Assembly: GCA_029945375.1 (NCBI GenBank)
Contig: JAQOTE010000014.1
Coordinates: 124,001 to 188,000 of the forward strand
Direction: 5' to 3'
Length of the DNA stretch: 64,000 nucleotides
Source: Agaricus subrufescens
Lineage: Eukaryota > Basidiomycota > Agaricomycetes > Agaricales > Agaricaceae
This document shows positions 33,538 through 43,700 of the stretch, in pieces. The notes beneath the pieces are model-generated. The model was not told the origin of the DNA. It did no database searches and saw only the letters and a program-made list of their open reading frames with translations. The translations under genes and the position numbers were made by a program. Each line of letters begins with the position of its first letter. Within the stretch, counting starts at the first letter, position 1.

Positions 33538-33880
33538 GGCTTTAACATCAGGTTCGTCTGAACATACTATTTCTATTTTTAACATATCTGCATTTCTATA
33601 TTCTTATCTTTGAACGACCTCTCCTATTTCAAACTTAAATCCGTATATCTATACACATTTCTATTTGATACTGTACAGTTCTTCCCGGCAGGACTTGCCG
33701 TTGTATATCTATGCAGAACTCTATTTGTAACCTCAGTGGACATATTGTTTTCGTCTCACTGAGGTATGTTGATCCTTTATCTACCACACACTGTACTTAC
33801 ATTCAGTTAGCTTGTTATAACTTTAGGTATTAATACAGTGGACATATTGTTTTCTTCTCACTGAGCTTGTTATAACTTTA
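33529..33880 (+). repeat. 3' LTR region of the copia fragment
   Basis: TGTTGAACAGG follows the purine run AGGGGGAG directly. The far end is uncertain. A segment starting CAGTGGACATATTG occurs at about 33735 and again at about 33838, and AGCTTGTTATAACTTTA occurs twice, so the LTR end is partly duplicated in tandem. Confidence 0.6.
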
Positions 33881-33884
33881 ACCA

Positions 33885-36508
33885 TCAAGGATAAAACCCC
33901 CCTACCACTGATCAGTGAAGTCATCAGAAAACTGAAACACACCAAATATTTTAACAAGCTTGACATCATCTGGGGTTACAACAACGTATGAATCAAGGAA
34001 GGAGACAAATGGAAAGGCGCCATCCTCACTAATTGCAGACTCTTCAAACCTATGGTAATGTTCTTTGGAATGTGCAACTCACCAGCTACCTTCTCTCGCT
34101 GGATGACCACCATCTTCCGAGAAATGATCCAAGATGGCTCACTAGTCAACTACATAGACGATTTTGCCATCCCTGCCAACTCCTTGACAGAACTAGAAGA
34201 ACAGACCTTACGTTTCCTAAAAATAGCAGACAAGAACAACCTGTGTTTCAAACAAACCAAATGCGAATTCAATGCAACCCGAATCTCAATGCTCGGAATG
34301 GTCATCAGTGATGGCCAAGCAAGCATGGAAACCGAAAAAGTTGAATCAGTTCAAAGCTGGAAAACACTGACTTGCGTAAAGGACATCAAACAGTTCATAG
34401 GATTTGCGAACTTCTACCAATGTTTCATTCAGGACTTTAGCACTCTCGCTGCACCGCTCAATGCCTTGAAGGGAGGTAAGGTACCAAAACCCTGGAAATG
34501 GACCACCTAAGAACAAAACGCCTTTGAAGCCATCAAGACCGCCATCACCAATGAACCAGTCCTAGCTCTACCTGATAATGAAGGAAAATTCAGACTCAAA
34601 ACTGATGCATCTAACATAGGAATTGGAGCAGTTCTATCTCAAGAACAAGAAGGAAAATGGCACCCAGTTGCCTTCATGTCCAAGGCCCTCACTGACACGG
34701 AAAAGAACTACAGAATCTACGACAAAGAACTCCTCGCCATTGTCAAAGCAATCAAGAATTGGAGACACTACCTACTAGACGCCAAACACCAATTTGAAAT
34801 CTGGACTGATCACAAAAACCTCAAATACTTCCATGAACCACAAAAGCTAAACGCCCACCAAGCCAGATGGTATCTCATGCTCCAAGAATACAATTACTTG
34901 CTCCGACACATCCCCGGCAAAACAAACGTCAAGGCCAATATTCTATCCAGACTCTTCTGACATGAATCCCCTGAAGAAGAAACCCAAACCAAGATGTTCA
35001 AAGACCGCATAATCCTATGAACCCTATCGGAGATCCCCACCTCACTAGAAACCACCATGCTCCTGAACCGAAACTTCTCCATCTCCACAGCCCCAGATAC
35101 CCTAAAACAGATCAGAAACTCCACTCATCAAGAACACCGCGTTACTCAAGAAAGAAACAAAAGACCCGACCAATTCTGGGAAGAAAATGGCGTCACCTAT
35201 CGAAACGGAAAAATCTATGTACCAGACGAACCCAGACTCCAAGAATCTATACTCCTGGACCACCACAATCCACCTGACATTGGACATCCCAGATCTTACC
35301 ACATGCTCGAACTCATAAAACGAACCTTCTGGTGGCCCACAATCAAAACGGACATCAAAAGATTTGTAAAAGGATGTACTGAATGCCAGAAGAACAAGAT
35401 TAACCAACAACCTGGTCACACGTCCCTAAAACCATTACCAATCCCTGAAGCACCATGGCAAGAAATATCCATAGACATGATAGGACCCCTACCTAAATCC
35501 GAGGACCACGATGCCATACTTGTGATAGTTGATTGCTTCTCTAAAATGATCCACCTCATCCCCACCGAAACCTCTCTCATGTCAAAACAACTAGCCAAAA
35601 TCTACAAGAAAGACATCTGGCACATACATGGAATTCCAAAGTGCATCATTAGCAACAGAGGACCTCAGTTTGCTTCCAAATTCATGAAAGAACTATGCTA
35701 CGCCCTAGGAATCAAAAGGAACCTGTCCACTGCCTACCACCCCCAAACTGACAGACAAACCGAAAGGATTAACCAAGAAGTGGAATCTTATCTGCGAAGC
35801 TTTGTCAATTACAAACAAAACAATTGGGCAAAATGGCTTCCCACCACTGAATTCCAATATAACGACAAAACCCACGCCGCAACTAAACAAACCCTGTTCT
35901 TCCTCACTTATGGAATCCACCCTTGGAAAGGAAATCTAACCGTTAACTCGGACAACCCCCTGGTCAATGATTTCACCTCGGAATTAGCCAAAACCCGAAA
36001 CGAAGCACGAGCAGCACTAGAAGAATACAATTCCACCATGTCTGAATGCAGGAATCTGAAGCAGCAAAAGAATCCCTTATTCAATGGAGACTTTGTCTTC
36101 CTAGAAGCAACAAATGTACAATCAAACCGCCCTTTGGGAAAATTTGATAACAAGCGATATGGACCCTTCGAATTTTTGGAACCCATTGGCAAGACATCTT
36201 TCCACCTAAAATTACCTGAAACCTGGGCCATACATGACATTTTCCACTCCTCACTTCTCACCAAATTCAATGAACCCAAATTCAACTGTCAAAAGACTCC
36301 ACCTCCACCCCCACCAGACATTATTAATAATGAGGAAGAATACAAAGTAGAGGAAATCCACGGACATAGGACGAAAGGCCAAGGAACTCAATACCTGGTA
36401 CACTGGAAAGGATACGACAACTCCGAGGATACGTGGCAATCAGCAACTGACCTTGAGAACATACAGGATCTCCTGTCCAAATATAGGAAACATAACAACC
36501 TTCTATGA
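33885..36508 (+). pseudogene. Ty3 chromovirus Pol, 5'-truncated
   Basis: One frame holding RT (from YFNKLDI, with catalytic YIDD near 34155), RNase H (LKTDASNIGIGAVL, KELLAIVKAI), integrase zinc domain (HHNPPDIGH...CTECQ) and integrase core. A C-terminal chromodomain (YLVHWKGYDNSEDTWQ near 36390) marks a chromovirus; such domains bind histone marks and steer integration. The second integrase Asp reads SNRGPQF, Asp-to-Asn by a CpG change. TGA at 33988, 34958 and 35017, and TAA at 34508, interrupt it. Gag, protease and 5' LTR are absent. Confidence 0.9.
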
Positions 36509-36573
36509 CATAAAAAGAAAACCCACAGCCCAACCACCGGTATAGCATCGTCTATTGGTTCGAAGAAGACATC

Positions 36574-36972
36574 ATGAGCACCCAGAACACCGCTGAAACC
36601 ACCACCATCACCCCTGAGCAAGAGGCTTACCATAACCTCATCATCAACTCTTTCCAGAGCTCTGCCAAACGAGAGCTCATCGAGATCTACAGCGCAGTGA
36701 CAGACGTAGACAACAGATATGCTCACACCTATGTCCCACTCATCTACAATTGACCAAAAGGGGTAGAAGCCCTGACCCAGCAGGAGAAGGATCACATGGT
36801 AAAAGTTATGAGGAAAGAGAGGCAGTTGATCAAGAAGATCATGAGAAAGCTACAGATGATGGAAGAGGAATTGAAAGATCTCACCGAGGAGATAAACCCG
36901 AATGCCCATGGATGGGCCGCAAACGGAACATGGGAGAGCGGATGGGAAGCACCGGCCAATGAAAACAACTAG
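36574..36972 (+). pseudogene. Extra sense-strand ORF after Pol, first
   Basis: 132 codons from ATG 36574 to TAG 36970, with one TGA (36751) in an Arg context. The sequence is helical and charged, with a Lys/Glu-rich coiled-coil-like middle. It lies between Pol and the 3' LTR on the same strand. No known domain. Confidence 0.45.
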
Positions 36973-37100
36973 CAACAGTAGGCATTGCCTAATAGGGAGG
37001 AGGAAATAATATAAAATCAAACTGTTTGTCTCCTTTTTGCTATCAAAATCTCCCCACCATTTCCTACTCAAAGTACATTCCCCTCCTTGAAGCTTTAGTT

Positions 37101-38006
37101 ATGGACTCTTCCCTCCCACCACACATCCACGCCCTCTTTGATCAACGCCCTCACGAGGACTATCTCACCTCCGTCTACAACATCAACGAACACCGCACTC
37201 ATCTCCTCCAACTCCTACACTCTCTTGGATATGTCTGAAACCTAGGAAGAAACCTGCATGAAACCGCCACCAACATTCACACCACTTGTCTTAACGCTGT
37301 CCAACCCATCCGCACTGTTGTAGGACACGATGATGAACTCCACAAGGAATTTGGTACTATATTGAAGAACCTCGGACACATCATCCCCATGAATGTCAAA
37401 TATTGTGCTCACCAAATCTGTGTCGGCATCATAAATCATCTCAGCTCCCTTCCCAATGTAGGAAATGAACAAACCTGAAGTGCCGCCAAACGAATGATCA
37501 AGACCTATCAGAAGTTTGCCCCTACCAGACCCACCACCCCTGAGCCACCCAAGGAACCCGAAGAACCACTTCCCATCCCCAACTACACCACTGTCATGCA
37601 TGATTGCATAGACAAAGACCCTGACAAGGAAAACCGTCCCCCAGCACCAACCAAACAAGTTAAAGTTAGCAACATTTGCAAACCCAACATCTTAGACGAA
37701 ATGATTAAATTGAAAACATACCTCCAAGGTATCCCCCCTTTCCCTAAACCAGTTGAATTCTCCCTCCCCTTCAACTATACCTTTGCGCATCCTGGAGAAA
37801 TTGAGCACTGACCCACCTATTGGGCAGTCATCTTATCCGCCCTGTTGATGAACTTCAGAACTGAGGACAAATACAGAGGCAAACAGCTTCGCTTCATCAA
37901 GGCAGGCAATGACAATGCCCCTCACTTCATTGGTTTCAATGAGAAAACCAATAAATGGATGATATCTGACAAGAAGGCCAAATTGTCCATCAATCTCACT
38001 GATTGA
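37101..38006 (+). pseudogene. Extra sense-strand ORF after Pol, second
   Basis: About 301 codons in one frame with TGA at 37236, 37476 and 37809, all where Arg fits. The N-terminal half is helical. A Pro-rich linker (TPEPPKEPEEPLP) is followed by a conserved-looking C-terminal block (AGNDNAPHFIGFNEKTNKW). It sits just before the 3' LTR. Many fungal chromoviruses have no such ORF; I cannot assign a function. Confidence 0.5.
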
Positions 38007-38041
38007 TGCTTCTCACTACTCGAAGCCTGAACAGAGGGTGA

Positions 38042-38337
38042 TGTTACGATCTATTTCTGTTATCGTCCCCCTGACCCAGGACCATATGCTACCACTTCCT
38101 TATCTGTGTACTTGTCTCCCATGTTTACTCAGCACTGTTCCCACCATTAGTCAGACACCTCGGGTACACTTACTCAGCCCAACTTTCCATTTCTATTATT
38201 AGGTGATCAACTCTTCTATAAGTAGTGTAGTTATACTCTGTATGTCTTTACACTTTACCAACCTGCTATATTCCCTTATCGCCCTCAAGTCTTTGCCTTA
38301 AGTTGCAACCTGAGCTAATCACTATAAGGTCATAACA
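38042..38337 (+). repeat. 3' LTR of the chromovirus
   Basis: 296 bp, TGTTACGATC...GTCATAACA, directly after a purine-rich AGAGGGTGA. A TATAAG-type box lies near 38218. The 5' partner is missing, so the boundary rests on TG/CA ends and position. Confidence 0.72.
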
Positions 38338-38558
38338 AAGAGGTCTCTATTCAGTTGAGACTTGTTTCACATTTCTATTCTACCCCTATTTTTATTTAAA
38401 ACTTAATTGAGACTATTACTTTCACTTTCTTTCTGACTTATTCTCCCCACAAACCACACTCAAGACTTGGTGTACAGTATTTCAAAGGGTTGCATTCACA
38501 TTTGATTTTATATTTTTATATTTTATCTTTCCACATTTACACCAATCTAGTCTCTTCA
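38338..38558 (+). repeat. Inverted fragment of the giant Ty3 LTR
   Basis: Reverse complement of about 2751-2970, the terminal part of the giant LTR, with C/T differences. The chromovirus LTR abuts it at AAGAG, so the chromovirus inserted into another copy of the giant LTR. Confidence 0.85.
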
Positions 38559-38575
38559 ACTAGGGATTGAGGATC

Positions 38576-39404
38576 TTTTTTTTTTTTAAATCAAATGATT
38601 TATATACTGGCGCCCGATCGCAGTCCGGTCCTACTACATACATGCAATAGAATTATTTAAGGAGAAAGAGAGAAATCCTAAACCCAAGACGTCATGCCGC
38701 CTTCCAGCTCAAACTATGCATCCTCCATGGCAGGGCTCCAGCAGGTCGCAAGGAAAATGAGGTCGGTATTCCTTCCCCAGATCGAGACAGAGACACGCCC
38801 ATCAGAACTTAAACACCAGACCAGGCCTCTTTCCAGGCAAGGTCTCGCCCCTTCGCCCGCCCTCTAAGACCACTAAGGGAATATCATCCCGAAGTCCCGG
38901 GGTTTCACCCCCCATAAGTGTCAGTTGTTCTATCCGCCAGAAGCCCGGTGGGGAGTACCCAGCTTAACCCAGCAGCATCGACGAGACACCGCCCCCAGAC
39001 CCCAGTCACCCATCGAGACCCCAGAGACAGCAGAACCCGGAACTACAACACTCACCCTTCCAGAGGGACCCCAACCCAGTGTGTCCCGAAAAGCCACTCT
39101 CCTACTCAGGTGAAAACCGCACATGAATCTCTTCCGGCGGCTCCTCGAACAAATATATCCATGGATTATCCTCGAGGTAGACAAGGACCTCCGTGAGGGT
39201 CATAAACCGCTCTTGACATCTGGCCCGCACGAGCGCTTTGCACTCGTTAAGTAAATGATCACGGGTCTGGTTTGCACCAGACCAGCAATAGTGGCAGTAG
39301 GCGGTGATAGAATCGCCCACTTTAAAACGAATCCTGTACTCGGCAGTAGGCCCGTGGTTCAGGATGAGTCTCGTGGCCCTCGCACACATGCGGGGCTCGT
39401 TGAT
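38576..39404 (-). mobile_element. 5'-truncated LINE (non-LTR retrotransposon)
   Basis: 829 bp on the minus strand, ending in a run of 12 A (plus-strand T at 38576-38587). It is flanked by the 16-bp target duplication CTAGGGATTGAGGATC (38560-38575 and 39405-39420). The only coding part is the C-terminal tail of the ORF2 protein. Poly-A, long duplication and 5' truncation are hallmarks of target-primed insertion. Confidence 0.92.
39102..39389 (-). pseudogene. LINE ORF2 C-terminal fragment
   Basis: 95 codons with a Cys/His cluster CHYCWSGANQTRDHLLNEC (C-x2-C-x9-H-x4-C), the terminal zinc motif found after RT in many fungal LINEs. About 500 bp of 3' untranslated sequence separates it from the poly-A. 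Confidence 0.75.
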
Positions 39405-39620
39405 CTAGGGATTGAGGATCAAGACTCCAAGGCAAGGTTGAAGGAGGAGAGAAAGGAATGTAACCTGTGACTTGTAACCCTTGGGTCAAAGACCTTTCTC
39501 TACTCAGTCACTCATTCCTCCCTCAGTAATAGATATTTAAATGTTGTAACACTGACTCTGTTTTCTATTAGAGGGAATGATAATTGGCAAAAATATTTAA
39601 GAACCCTATTTTAAAATCTA

Positions 39621-40985
39621 TTAGTTCTTAGAGAATTCTATCCCCAACTCTTTTAAATCATCCTCTGTGGACCAAGTAGGCAACTCTATCCCCAGCCTCC
39701 TAATGACATCTTTTCTGAAAAAAGATGCATAACATACTCTATACCCACTGTCCCAACCAGAAACTGAGTGGGTCAATAGATTACCACAAAATTGAATAAC
39801 TGTCCCAGGATTGTACTGGAGTATACAACCTAAGTCTGGAAGCTCCAGACTTGCAGTTTCATAACTCCCCAGAGTTAGAACTTGATCATACCAGGACACA
39901 TCACCTAGCTTATCCTTGTGTGGAGGAGTAACTCTATTTGTAATAGAAGTTATCCCAGAAAAAACAGAAGTCCAGGGCTTAGCAAAATCCTCAGTCCTTG
40001 GATTGCTCTGCAGTTTTGAAAGAGCTAGATTGGCTGCTCTATAAAGGGATGGATGTGTCATTGAAAGAAGGTGGTTTAGGAATATTTGAGTGGGACCTAT
40101 TTCTTCTAACCACTCCCTTACCCCAGAATCCGTGTTCTTCCGCATAGAAATAGATGCATTAATATTTGCATTAGGATCATTCTAAAAGGTAGTAGTAGAT
40201 TTAGTATTCAGGATGTAATAGATAGTAAAAAACATACCCCATGACCCTTAGCATACCATCCTGGAGAAAATGTCTCTGTCCCCTTCACTAATGATGCACC
40301 AGGCCCAGTATCTCTAAAAGAGGCTGGATTGGTTCTCCAATTAGAACCAGAGATTGACTTCACCATCATGGGATGGAGTTTTTCAGTAGCCTTAAGAAGT
40401 TCATCCTACAGATATTGAAAGGAATAAATACATATACCATGACAATCAAATCAATAACTCACCTGGTGTACTTTTGAAACAATTCCTGGCAAATACCAGA
40501 CCAGAATCCGCCCAAGGCCATCAACAATAATGGCAGGTTCAGTTAGTTTCCCTACCCTCATAGTAGCAGGTATCATAGAATGAGGCAATATTGATAAAAT
40601 ATCAATATCTATAAGTACTGTGTATAAGATTAATGAGAATGATTGATTATTTTATAGGACCAGTAGTTTTAAAAAAACTCACTTCTATTGTTTATTGCCT
40701 GGTAGAGAACCTTTACCATGAGGCTTTTGTCCTCAGCCTCTGTTTTCCTGGGCCTCCTGGTAGCGCCAGTGAGTTCATTCTTTACAAGACTACAAAGTAT
40801 TCAGTTATACAGTTGTCAGATAACGGAGGGACAGCTTACTGTGAGTTTTCTTTCATATATTCTGCCCTCCTCCTAAGGGCAAATGACATTTCCGCCCTAT
40901 GCCTCTCCTCTTGCCCCAACTGTTTTTTCTTGGTGCGGCTGCGCAATCGTTTGTTCTTTCCATCACTGGTAATGATTCTAGTCAT
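39621..40985 (-). CDS. TET/JBP-like 2-oxoglutarate/Fe(II) dioxygenase
   Basis: Five exons (40985-40840, 40789-40683, 40608-40463, 40405-40238, 40181-39621) with GT-AG introns, all in frame, giving 375 residues and a TAA stop. An upstream in-frame ATG at 41057 is an alternative start. The N-terminus is Lys/Arg-rich. VDGLGRILVWYLPGI near residue 105 is a landmark I associate with fungal TET/JBP proteins. The double-stranded beta-helix has HKD (H277, D279) for iron, H327, and R337 for 2-oxoglutarate. Such enzymes oxidise 5-methylcytosine or thymine in DNA. The family has expanded in mushroom genomes, often with KDZ transposons. No premature stop; it looks functional. The family call is from motifs only. 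Confidence 0.75.
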
Positions 40986-41113
40986 AGTGATAACAAGGCA
41001 ACGTAGGCAGGGGAGAATAGAAGCGACAGAAGTGCAGGCAAAGGAAGATAGAAGCAACAGAAGTGTTCGGGTACAAAAGTTGAACCTTTAATGTCATGTG
41101 ATTTAGTGTACTA

Positions 41114-41540
41114 ATGGATCGATCACGATTTTCAACAATTTCAGGGCTGGAATTGCGGGGAGGTGTCGCTTCGGCTGGTGATCTTCATGCTCCGAGGGAT
41201 TTTGGTGATATGTATGTAGTTTTTCTTTTGTTTCTTAGTTTTTTGTTTTACATTGATTTGTAGGGTGACATCATTGCTTGGATTACAACAGGATGCCGCT
41301 CACACGATGTCAACGACAGATGTCAAATGTCTGGTTCTACGTGCTCGTGAGTATTTCACTGCCTCAGACCATGCATACCTACAGAGAACATGTCCAGAAA
41401 CACAAAGAACCTATTGGCCTGTCCTTTCACAATGTCAGCTCGTGGTTCCTGAATTGTCTAATAATTTCTCATCAAATGCTTGCTATGCACTGGGCTACCA
41501 GAAAAACGAGGAGCCCGCTGCGGGCCTATTTCCCGCGTGA
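41114..41540 (+). CDS. Small hypothetical gene, divergent from the dioxygenase
   Basis: Predicted exons 41114-41211 and 41264-41540 joined by a GT-AG intron in frame, about 125 residues, ending at TGA. It starts 56-128 bp from the dioxygenase start on the opposite strand, so the two might share a promoter. No domain recognised. It could be a fragment of a larger decayed gene. Confidence 0.35.
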
Positions 41541-41970
41541 TTGCCCGCGTCCACCAATATAGTCCACATGGGCAGGGAAAGTCCACAGGCAGCCCGCGTT
41601 AGCAAGAGAGTCCCGTGCCCAGTCCGCGTTGGTCCCTGGCCTGCGTCCAGCCCCCATCCTAGTCCACAAATGTAATTTAGGTGGGTAACTTCGCCCTAAT
41701 GACACGAGTACGACTTGAATTGAACCACTATACACTGGCTCTTGGACCTGAACCACCACGTGGTCAGGTGAGCAGCCCTCCGCCCAGAGGTAGCTGCAGC
41801 GAGTATACCCAGACGAGGTCCTCGCCGACTCCAAATGTGAGTCCCCTGTCTAGCAGGGACCCAAGCAAAGCTGCGAACCTAATAGGTGCAGGGCCAGAGC
41901 GACATGGGTAACATGGAGCCCAAAGGTATAAAACCAAAAGTTGTGAGGAAAGATACATCTACAACACCGC
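41541..41970. promoter_or_regulatory. Intergenic region with TATA box
   Basis: GC-rich, no coding frame of note. GGTATAAAACC at about 41925 lies some 45 bp before the ATG at 41971 and is a plausible core promoter. Confidence 0.4.
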
Positions 41971-42729
41971 ATGTCAACTGAGATGCCATCCTCCAACGGC
42001 AGCATACCCCCCTCTGTGGAGAAACCGAACACCCTCATCTCATCCCCTCTGCCCAAAACACCGACGCCCATGAGCCGGAAGAGGAAGGCTCCCTGCTACA
42101 GCAGCCCCATCCCGCCTAAAGTTCAGATCCTTAACAACTTCAGACCGGAGCCCAACACCCCATGCGAACACGACTTCTGGATCACCGTATGGCACAACGG
42201 CGACAGAGTGAGTAAGGCCAGTACGATCGCAACCTACACCGCTCTAGCAGTCTACAAGAGCATAGGACACGAAGTTATATGCAGGGTCCAGGAAAACAAA
42301 GCGATGTCCATGATTTACGATGACGACCCACTGTGGTTCAAGGTCACACTCTCCCTGCCACCGAGAGCAGCCGCTGAACTCCTGACAACCACGTCAGTCA
42401 AGTCAATCTGCGCGGTGGTAATATTCGCACCCTTCCCATGCACCACGCAGGTCATCAACGTCTCTGACCTCGAGGAGTGGCAAGAGGCTTCCGGAAATGC
42501 TGGAGAGTTTAGAGCGAGGACGGTAGTGAAGAACGGGAGGCCCTACACCTGGAGTTTGAGAAAGTCGATGAGCCTCAACCAGAGTGTGGCTCAGCCTGTT
42601 TCGAAACGTGTTTTGGAAGATTCAATTAATGATAACATCCGAGATGCTGATCTTGCTGATAAACACGGTGCATCGAAGAAAAAAAGGCAGGAAAAAGATC
42701 AACATCGAACGGCAGACGTTGTATCTTAG
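41971..42729 (+). CDS. Hypothetical protein, 252 residues
   Basis: Single open frame with a TATA-like box upstream and a TAG stop. The N-terminal 45 residues are Ser/Pro-rich with a basic patch (SRKRK). A compact middle follows (FWITVWHNGDRVSKAST, then LWFKVTLSLPP). The tail is Lys/Arg/Asp-rich. No transmembrane segment or signal peptide. I do not recognise the family; a retroelement ORF1-like protein is possible. Confidence 0.5.
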   Translation: MSTEMPSSNGSIPPSVEKPNTLISSPLPKTPTPMSRKRKAPCYSSPIPPKVQILNNFRPEPNTPCEHDFWITVWHNGDRVSKASTIATYTALAVYKSIGHEVICRVQENKAMSMIYDDDPLWFKVTLSLPPRAAAELLTTTSVKSICAVVIFAPFPCTTQVINVSDLEEWQEASGNAGEFRARTVVKNGRPYTWSLRKSMSLNQSVAQPVSKRVLEDSINDNIRDADLADKHGASKKKRQEKDQHRTADVVS

Positions 42730-43700
42730 CCTTTGGAAAACAAAACCATTGGGGTTTCATGTTCTACTTGGGCAATGGCCACATCACTAACATAAATTGA
42801 GAATCTATAATCCTCCGGCATGCAGCCCACCTGGCACGAACTTAGTGATTGCACCTGGTATTATGGTGATAATCAGACATACCGTTGACGTGAAGGACCT
42901 GCACAGTCATCATGTTCGAATCGCTAGAAGCGAGGAAGACATACGCCAGGCTAGATAGTAGGTTATTATGCCAGTAGGTGGTGCGCCCAAACTGACACTC
43001 ACACTTTGGACAAGCTGATAGCCTTTTGTGCTTCATATGTACTAATTACCTCCAATGGCTCCCGTTTACTTGCCACACCTATGCAAAGTGCCCTTAACAT
43101 AGGAAGAAATAACAAGGATGAACAAGCTTACCTTAGCCGCTTGCTGTGTGTGACCTTGTTGAATAACAAGCCATTCCAACCTCAACTTCTGGGCAGCACG
43201 CTCCAACGACTTTTCCTCGATATGCGCTCAACCCATAGACTGTAGATCTCCGCGGGGATTTCTGACACGCCACTTTGGTTAGCTGGATCAATCACTGTAG
43301 AAAGCGGAAGAGTACATACTGGTTGCTGTTATAGAGAATGAAGACATAGGCTGTCGTCAACTCTATGTGTCCAGGTTGCCCATGCGTATGGTCAAATAAA
43401 TTTAAACTTCCATCTTTGTGAGTCATTCTACCGTCAGTGTGACAATATCCTGTAAATAAACTCAAGGATTGAAGCACAGGAGCATAGATGTGAGCCTCAC
43501 GGTAATGCTTAAGATATAGTAGGAAGATGACCGAAGCATTAATTGCTTCTCCCTTCTCTGCCCTCCGGCTTGTCAAACGGGGAAGTGTCACCTAGTCCGG
43601 GACGGAAACTGTGGGTTACAAGCCTGTTGATAGCCTGGTATAACACCCCATTAAAGGAATACAGGACAAGTTTTGAGCGCTTCGAATCATGATAGAGTGA
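42730..43700. other. Region with weak minus-strand exon-like frame
   Basis: A minus-strand frame at 43292-43591 (SVIFLLYLKHYREAH, TDGRMTHKDGSLNLFDH) reads like part of a real protein but I could not extend it through convincing splice sites. Nothing else stands out. Confidence 0.25.

Noticed and set aside
2751..38337. TGA as a reassigned Arg codon
   Set aside because: Internal TGA at Arg sites might suggest recoding, but the same CpG-type change also removes catalytic Asp residues and separates LTR pairs, so mutation explains all. The copia fragment also appears to use TGA as its natural stop.
40633..41091. 152-codon plus-strand frame
   Set aside because: It lies antisense to exons 1 and 2 and their introns in the dioxygenase gene, which splices consistently on the other strand.
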